Source: an uncultured Coriobacteriia bacterium (GTDB lineage: Bacteria > Actinomycetota > Coriobacteriia > Coriobacteriales > QAMH01). From it: a stretch of DNA of 14,682 bases. Shown here piece by piece: positions 12,801 through 14,682 of the stretch. The position numbers and the translations under genes were made by a program. The notes beneath the pieces are model-generated. The model did not search any database. It saw only the letters and a list, made by a program, of their open reading frames with translations, and was not told where the DNA came from. The stretch is taken from NCBI GenBank assembly GCA_949283445.1, contig CASDTD010000274.1, positions 1 to 14,682 on the forward strand, in the 5' to 3' direction. Within the stretch, counting starts at the first letter, position 1. The number at the start of each line of letters is the position of its first letter.

Positions 12801-14682
12801 CTCCGTGCACGGTGAACGCTGCGCCGGGGAACGTGGCATCCGCCTGCGCGAGCGTGTTCTTGTACACGTCGTAGTCGGACTCGACCATGCCCTGCGAATC
12901 GTTCACGTTGATGAAGGTAAACGATTCGTCGGTATCTGCGGCATCGCCCGTGACAAACTGGAAGCCGTTGCTCCACCAGCCCTGCTCTTTGTCGCCCACG
13001 CGATAGTAATAGGTGGTACCGGGCGCAAGCCCGCTCACGCTGGCGGAATGCTTCTCCGCCCGCTGCGTGCCATAGGTAGTAACAAGCCCCAGGTTCAGCT
13101 GCGTCTTTGGCTTGACCACCTCTTCGGAGTTCGCCGTCGCCTCCGCAACGATGTTTCCGAAGCTGGAATCCGTTGCCACCTGCACCGTGCCGGATGTGAC
13201 ATTGGTGCCGGTGTACCAGCGAAAGTTGCGGTCGGTCTGAGAAGAGCCGCCCAAGGTCATGGTCACCTGCGTGGGCAGCAAGCCGTTATCTACTGACGGC
13301 TCCACAGCCACCGCCTTGCCATCGAATTCGATGACCACCGGGGTGCCACTATCGATCTCATCGTCGGTGAAATTCGAGTCGTACAGCATCGAACTCGCGA
13401 TTTCCGAGATGAGCGAGCCCATGCCCGTCAGAAAACTCGGGCTCATGTATTCGTTGATAAGCCCCTCGATCAGCCCACGAATGGCTGCCTCGTCGAAGCC
13501 GAACGTGTCGAGCGTGGCTTTCAGGTTGCCATCGTCGGTCATCGAATCGATGGCCGTTTTCCAGATTCCGGAAAACGCGATGCCCGTGTCGATGGAGGTA
13601 TTCGAAAGGATGTCGTCGAGAACGGGCATGAGGTCGTCAATAAGCCCGTCGATGAGCTCGCTGATGATGTCACCCTGCTGAATGTACTCGAGCGCGTCGT
13701 CGACCCATGCCGGCGGGTTCTCGCATCCTGCGTAATGGCCGGTCAAGCATACGAACACGAGGTCGTAGATGGTCTTCTCGTCCGCATCCAGCGAAGCCAC
13801 GCCCGTATTCGAAACCTTGGTGACGATCTTGTCAATTTGGTCGAGCAGCCAGTCGGGGTTGTCAATATAGCGCGTCTCGATTTTGTCGAGCACGTCGTCG
13901 ACCATGCGCAAAAGCTGTGCGTCAGTGATAGTCATGCTGCCGATGAGCCCTGCAGTGCCAGACGGCTGCAGCTGGATGCCACCGTTGCGGTATTCCACAT
14001 GCACGCGGCCGATGCCGGTGCCGAGCTCGATGTCCATGCCGCCTTCGAGCAAGCCGGGGACAGCATCCAAAACGAGCGCGTCGATGTCGACGCCAGGCAG
14101 GTTCTCGGCAAGCCATGGCCGTATGCCCTGCTCGCCGATTTCCGCCAGAACAGGACGCAGCATACCGTTGGCCATGTTGTTGAACAACGTCTTAGGGTAG
14201 AGCTTTTCCTGCGTGTAGGACTTGAGGTCGGAAATTTCGGTGACCTTGCCTGTGTGGTCTTTGAAGCTGATGGACTTCACGCTCTCGCTGGAGACGGAGA
14301 AGCTCTCCTGCGTGCGCGCCGTGCCGTCGTCAAGGGCAGCGCCCTTGGTCAGCGTGATGGTGCGCACCGGGCTCATCCACGAGGAAAGCGAACCGGTCTC
14401 GAGGTCGGTGATGGTGTTGCCGGCGTTAGAGGTGAACTGGGAGATGTCGTTGGCGTGCATATGGCCGGTGAAGATGTAGCGCATGCCCGCGTCGGCGAAT
14501 GCCGTGGCGGTTTCCTGCCAGTTGTCCACGACGTACTCGGAAAGAATCTGGTCTTCCATGGAGAAGTGCGGCACCAGGCCATGGTGCATGAGACCGATGA
14601 CCGTATCGCCTTCGGCTTCGGCATCCTTGGTCTGCTGGACGACCCAGGGAACGAGGTCTTCGTCGACACGACCGGCGGTCAC
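6781..14682 (-). CDS. Giant modular surface protein with two phosphoesterase domains (N-terminus outside window)
   Basis: At least 2633 residues are present, ending at TAG 6781; the first codon at the window edge lies inside a domain and is not a start. Numbering is from the edge. Domains in order: the end of a calcineurin-like phosphoesterase (1-115, HHG at 33-35, GHMH at 73-76); a helical stretch (147-445); a PAP-type beta domain (465-579); a second phosphoesterase (585-885); a helical module (893-958); a right-handed beta-helix (964-1228); Ig-like domains (1346-1528); two diverged repeats (1570-1806); further beta-rich sequence; three InlB B-repeats (2121-2357); MBG-like domains (2366-2530); a Gly/Asn/Asp-rich spacer (2531-2596); a membrane segment (2603-2625) and RRRARGNR. 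The architecture indicates an exported, envelope-anchored protein that may remove phosphate from external substrates and bind host or matrix material; this role is inferred. The substrate is unknown. It is a separate unit from rpoBC, with its own terminator. No frameshift or internal stop is visible. Confidence 0.93.
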   Translation of the reverse strand: MTAGRVDEDLVPWVVQQTKDAEAEGDTVIGLMHHGLVPHFSMEDQILSEYVVDNWQETATAFADAGMRYIFTGHMHANDISQFTSNAGNTITDLETGSLSSWMSPVRTITLTKGAALDDGTARTQESFSVSSESVKSISFKDHTGKVTEISDLKSYTQEKLYPKTLFNNMANGMLRPVLAEIGEQGIRPWLAENLPGVDIDALVLDAVPGLLEGGMDIELGTGIGRVHVEYRNGGIQLQPSGTAGLIGSMTITDAQLLRMVDDVLDKIETRYIDNPDWLLDQIDKIVTKVSNTGVASLDADEKTIYDLVFVCLTGHYAGCENPPAWVDDALEYIQQGDIISELIDGLIDDLMPVLDDILSNTSIDTGIAFSGIWKTAIDSMTDDGNLKATLDTFGFDEAAIRGLIEGLINEYMSPSFLTGMGSLISEIASSMLYDSNFTDDEIDSGTPVVIEFDGKAVAVEPSVDNGLLPTQVTMTLGGSSQTDRNFRWYTGTNVTSGTVQVATDSSFGNIVAEATANSEEVVKPKTQLNLGLVTTYGTQRAEKHSASVSGLAPGTTYYYRVGDKEQGWWSNGFQFVTGDAADTDESFTFINVNDSQGMVESDYDVYKNTLAQADATFPGAAFTVHGGDFVDDGANEDYWTWALDDENGVAQSMSMTPAAGNHEAKSDVEGITDANPIVSHFNLANVPQGQDLSTGVYYSYTYKNATFVVLNTNDLAADESLSQTQYDWAYSTLANASTEWKIVLMHKSPYSNGPHQSDSDVAAIRSQVNALAAACDVDLVLSGHDHVYNRTPYLAHGEEQDVDVETQTYKGCNYETALNPNGTAFVIAGTCGVKNYAQTPSASIPSEVALDLSVPVYSGITIDGDHLYYQAYKVNGGSSSLVDSFAISKSEDDVPAWKQVENMIASLPEQSDVTVDDEAAITAARAAYDELSAEGKEKVSNYDRLVAAERMLALLQSVAGKRTVTVSNHDDFTSAINDPSVGTIITQGTIEFDEGGLFDDGDREIYVRRDVVVGGTGELKFCRFHVENGATLVLKDSVYVNDTRSQGSFYDALNPVEVNAGGTLITQDSVSLRTEYGTGGNDEGVAVKLMGSGATAILGSSGTYWGSEAAVLSTASGTTLVINDGTYNAKNSNRVVIDTHGDATVNGGTISSMWISGTLRVNGGTFEHQDSASSNWTPLAISGGNAYITGGEFKTYGGRDGNASVKLENGARVHVLAANDGNVKFGNVSAYVGSPATENYKDVKLGYAKTNGWNASQDGVYRVDGAAAASSVEDIAALSASRMDTNDVSDNGNYMTTVLPNDTSTVFGKYWLYGSGKNAPADSGIIGSGEVIVYGPTRTIQNNPVTGVTIDGETTRVIDLNQAGADTLRLNGYTTPANAFDNGINWSSDNEQTASVAASAGQGIVTVKQPGGANITATSASNPDASAKVEVIAVKPALSGPEVLDEETETASYEANKGFESAAYDGRLSFKYSVSDGTVASIDEDTGALTKLNAGNTKVVATLYLDGAPTGITVEKDVVCKMKPEVSVDDVNKLLDVQVTDANEAMASQHTAQTFDALIENTAGDNDAYSIGEVYAEDEPAANVLEGAAQLLGLEKADKVWKVDVTIQAAPYIKAFDEALQLPEGTHAVAGDSSKTVTLVWGDGDAAAGVAAGWILKNPDATPVTFTGVCTTPATPNGADIAKLAGVSVTLNGVNEINSDEGNKSHPDVTFAAAGDGVQALIADSFTATAPIEGKDGVWTAQVTMDAQKYLDAYAQMGNPAYGAHYFASPDEDGQETFTIVYDETARAWKIADGQNAAFAYDITCLTLRPASAEKYVGGTSETGGHFIDQYVIDGQGNAYTIDELNKLLDAGTTASVKYYDAENVQVTDDTVPGKYTARIDIENAAAGTRAGGADETVDVNVGGTSYTFALEPAELVVRSVSDAVQAEKGALNVPLVDAGDADAVKAGLEKAKGGVVAALPDGTKVYFNGNDQLPLADTSGVTLLSDDLLPGQREGELIAHANEKLGAGTVGEHYDFQYLDLVDQQQSNAWVSSSEGTKVFWKVPDGVDASSVKVYHFTGLHRDYSATDEEVSELIAKSEVEVMTLDTSAAADGYVSFTVPASGFSPYVMTWDEPAEQKATVTLDAGKGSLPAGASASIEVAVGGTIATLPEPTRTGYEFDGWVTEGDEAFVAGKTEVTGDMTLTATWTACEYEVTLDATGGTVEGGATTTFTAIYDSALGELPEPARDGYMFDGWFTEASGGTEITASTVYATAGESTYYAHWTPEPAAQTVTLTAYAGAGAFEGGSSTKGIEVAKGEALGKADIPTPTRAGYELAGWYLDEGLEKPVVFAEDADPAEGVEATTFTQNANVYAKWIEDVSSDADIDFPGIERAYTGDGVEATPEFGDGFPADEKGKVQVLYRAGSSPWSDGLPVSVGSYDVKFVYEGSDEYASFEKVYPAGVVITPAKLTQEGLAANPAEVAAGTKLADIALSGGTVAMSDGTEVKGTWSWADADGAVNASGTYQAVFTPAEGAGNYQPLFADVQVAVSGTTSGGDQGGAGGNGGDGDQGGNGNGDNGSDNGDTVIDNTNNAGGATSDGGDGGAQGGSGSGKGAVLTGDNAVFAVAGGSALVAAIAAAVLALLRRRARGNR
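6895..7092 (-). repeat. Gly/Asn/Asp-rich low-complexity spacer
   Basis: Residues 2531-2596 are almost entirely Gly, Asn, Asp, Ser and Gln, with short imperfect repeats such as GGNGGDGDQGGNGNGDNG. Spacers like this usually span the peptidoglycan so that the folded domains are displayed outside. The DNA is correspondingly repetitive and may vary in length between strains. Confidence 0.85.
7612..8322 (-). repeat. Three InlB B-type (Listeria-Bacteroides) repeats
   Basis: Three units lie in tandem: residues 2121-2189, 2193-2265 and 2273-2357. Each starts with a strand such as VTLDAG or VTLDATGG, has the signature LPEPTRTGYEFDGW (GYxFDGW or GYELAGW in the other copies) and ends with ATW, AHW or AKW. 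These are small beta-grasp-like modules common in surface proteins of gut and pathogenic Gram-positives. The third copy is longer by about a dozen residues. Confidence 0.92.
9265..9975 (-). repeat. Pair of diverged domain repeats, family not recognised
   Basis: Residues 1570-1671 and 1709-1806 align by eye. Each has a strand with VWKVDVTIQA or VWTAQVTMDA, a Tyr-containing helix (PYIKAFDEAL or KYLDAYAQMG), a G-H-A/Y turn, a central strand (KTVTLVWGD or ETFTIVYDE), and a last strand closed by Cys (FTGVC and YDITC). I do not recognise the family. The DNA copies are too different to be a recent duplication. Confidence 0.6.
10378..10647 (-). other. Bacterial Ig-like (Big2-type) domain
   Basis: Residues 1346-1435 start with VTGVTIDGETTRVIDLNQ and contain INWSSDNEQTASV and ITATSASNPDASAKVEVIAV. 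This is the usual order of a Big2 domain: opening strand, W(S)SxN core, and closing strand with alanine-rich turn. A second, less typical Ig-like unit follows (1436-1528, with YSVSDGTVASIDEDTGALT). Such domains act as rigid spacers or adhesive units. Confidence 0.75.
10999..11793 (-). other. Right-handed parallel beta-helix region
   Basis: Residues 964-1228 show short strands separated by Gly-Asn turns with the recurring pattern N-G/D-G-T: NDGT at 1124, NGGT at 1147 and 1163, and GGEF at 1191. The region starts with VTVSNHDDFTSAI, typical of a helix cap. This fold occurs in pectate-lyase-like and adhesin proteins. No lyase catalytic residues are evident, so a structural or binding role is more likely. 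Confidence 0.7.
11809..12006 (-). other. Small helical spacer module
   Basis: Residues 893-958 read as two or three helices: VENMIASLPEQ, then ITAARAAYDELSAEGKEKVSNYDRLVAAERML. This Ala/Tyr pattern ending in S-N-Y-D-x-L is common between domains of large surface proteins of anaerobic Gram-positives. It probably serves as a spacer. Confidence 0.6.
12028..13290 (-). other. Purple-acid-phosphatase-type domain pair (N-terminal beta domain plus catalytic domain)
   Basis: Residues 465-579 form a fibronectin-III-like domain with the PAP signature SGLAPGTTYYYRVGD. The catalytic domain (585-885) carries the metal motifs in order: NDSQG with D595, GGDFVDDG with D629, GNHE at 661-664, LMHKSPY with H747, and GHDHVYNR at 784-787. 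The Tyr of the classical GDxxY motif is Asp (D632) here. It probably hydrolyses phosphomonoesters or diesters outside the cell. C776, C813 and C832 might allow a disulfide. Confidence 0.88.
14338..14682 (-). other. C-terminal part of a first calcineurin-like phosphoesterase domain
   Basis: Residues 1-115 contain the last metal-binding motifs of the fold: LMHHG (H33/H34) and FTGHMHANDI (H74, H76), followed by the closing strand TITLTKGA. The first half, with the DxH, GDxxD and GNHD motifs, lies beyond the window edge. The type resembles secreted cyclic-nucleotide-phosphodiesterase-like proteins of Gram-positive anaerobes; the substrate is not known. Confidence 0.82.

Noticed and set aside
9202..13296. 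Plus-strand open frame of 1364 codons opposite the surface gene
   Set aside because: The minus-strand frame has clear domains (phosphoesterase motifs, Big2, beta-helix), while the plus-strand product is low-complexity and Arg/Val/His-rich with no motif.
14680..14682. GTG at the window edge as start of the surface protein
   Set aside because: It lies within a phosphoesterase domain whose first half is missing, and there is no signal peptide after it. The true start is upstream of the window.

Overview
The window comes from a high-GC Gram-positive bacterium. RpoB and the N-terminal two thirds of RpoC match the actinobacterial type closely. That match, together with a very large modular surface protein built from InlB B-repeats, bacterial Ig-like domains and a short Arg-rich membrane tail, suggests a gut-type member of the class Coriobacteriia (Eggerthella, Slackia, Olsenella or a relative). 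I cannot name a genus. All three genes lie on the minus strand and are transcribed from high to low coordinates.

Layout in the direction of transcription: (1) 14682 to 6781 holds the last 2633 codons of a giant cell-surface gene whose 5' end, including any signal peptide, lies outside the window. In order it carries the end of a calcineurin-like phosphoesterase, a long helical stretch, a second phosphoesterase of the purple-acid-phosphatase type with its own N-terminal beta domain, a small helical module, a right-handed beta-helix, Ig-like domains, a pair of diverged repeats, three InlB-type repeats, MBG-like beta domains, a Gly/Asn/Asp-rich spacer and a membrane anchor with a non-canonical sorting motif. 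(2) 6780 to 6468 is a 313-base AT-richer gap. It holds a 9-bp hairpin, a rho-independent terminator, two inverted repeats, a good sigma70-type promoter and a short leader with two possible hairpins. (3) 6467 to 2961 is rpoB, complete. (4) 2957 to 1 is rpoC, starting 3 bases after the rpoB stop and cut by the window edge near residue 985, just before the trigger loop.

How they work together: rpoB and rpoC form a translationally coupled pair encoding the two large subunits of RNA polymerase, driven by a promoter just upstream of rpoB. The giant surface gene is a separate transcription unit that is terminated before that promoter. Its likely role is extracellular phosphoester hydrolysis combined with adhesion or wall association; this is inferred from domains only. 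The main oddities are the gene order (a giant surface gene where rplJ-rplL often sits), two phosphoesterase domains in one polypeptide, the lost Tyr ligand in the second one, and a sorting-like tail without LPxTG. I saw no tRNA, rRNA, CRISPR array, insertion sequence or phage gene.
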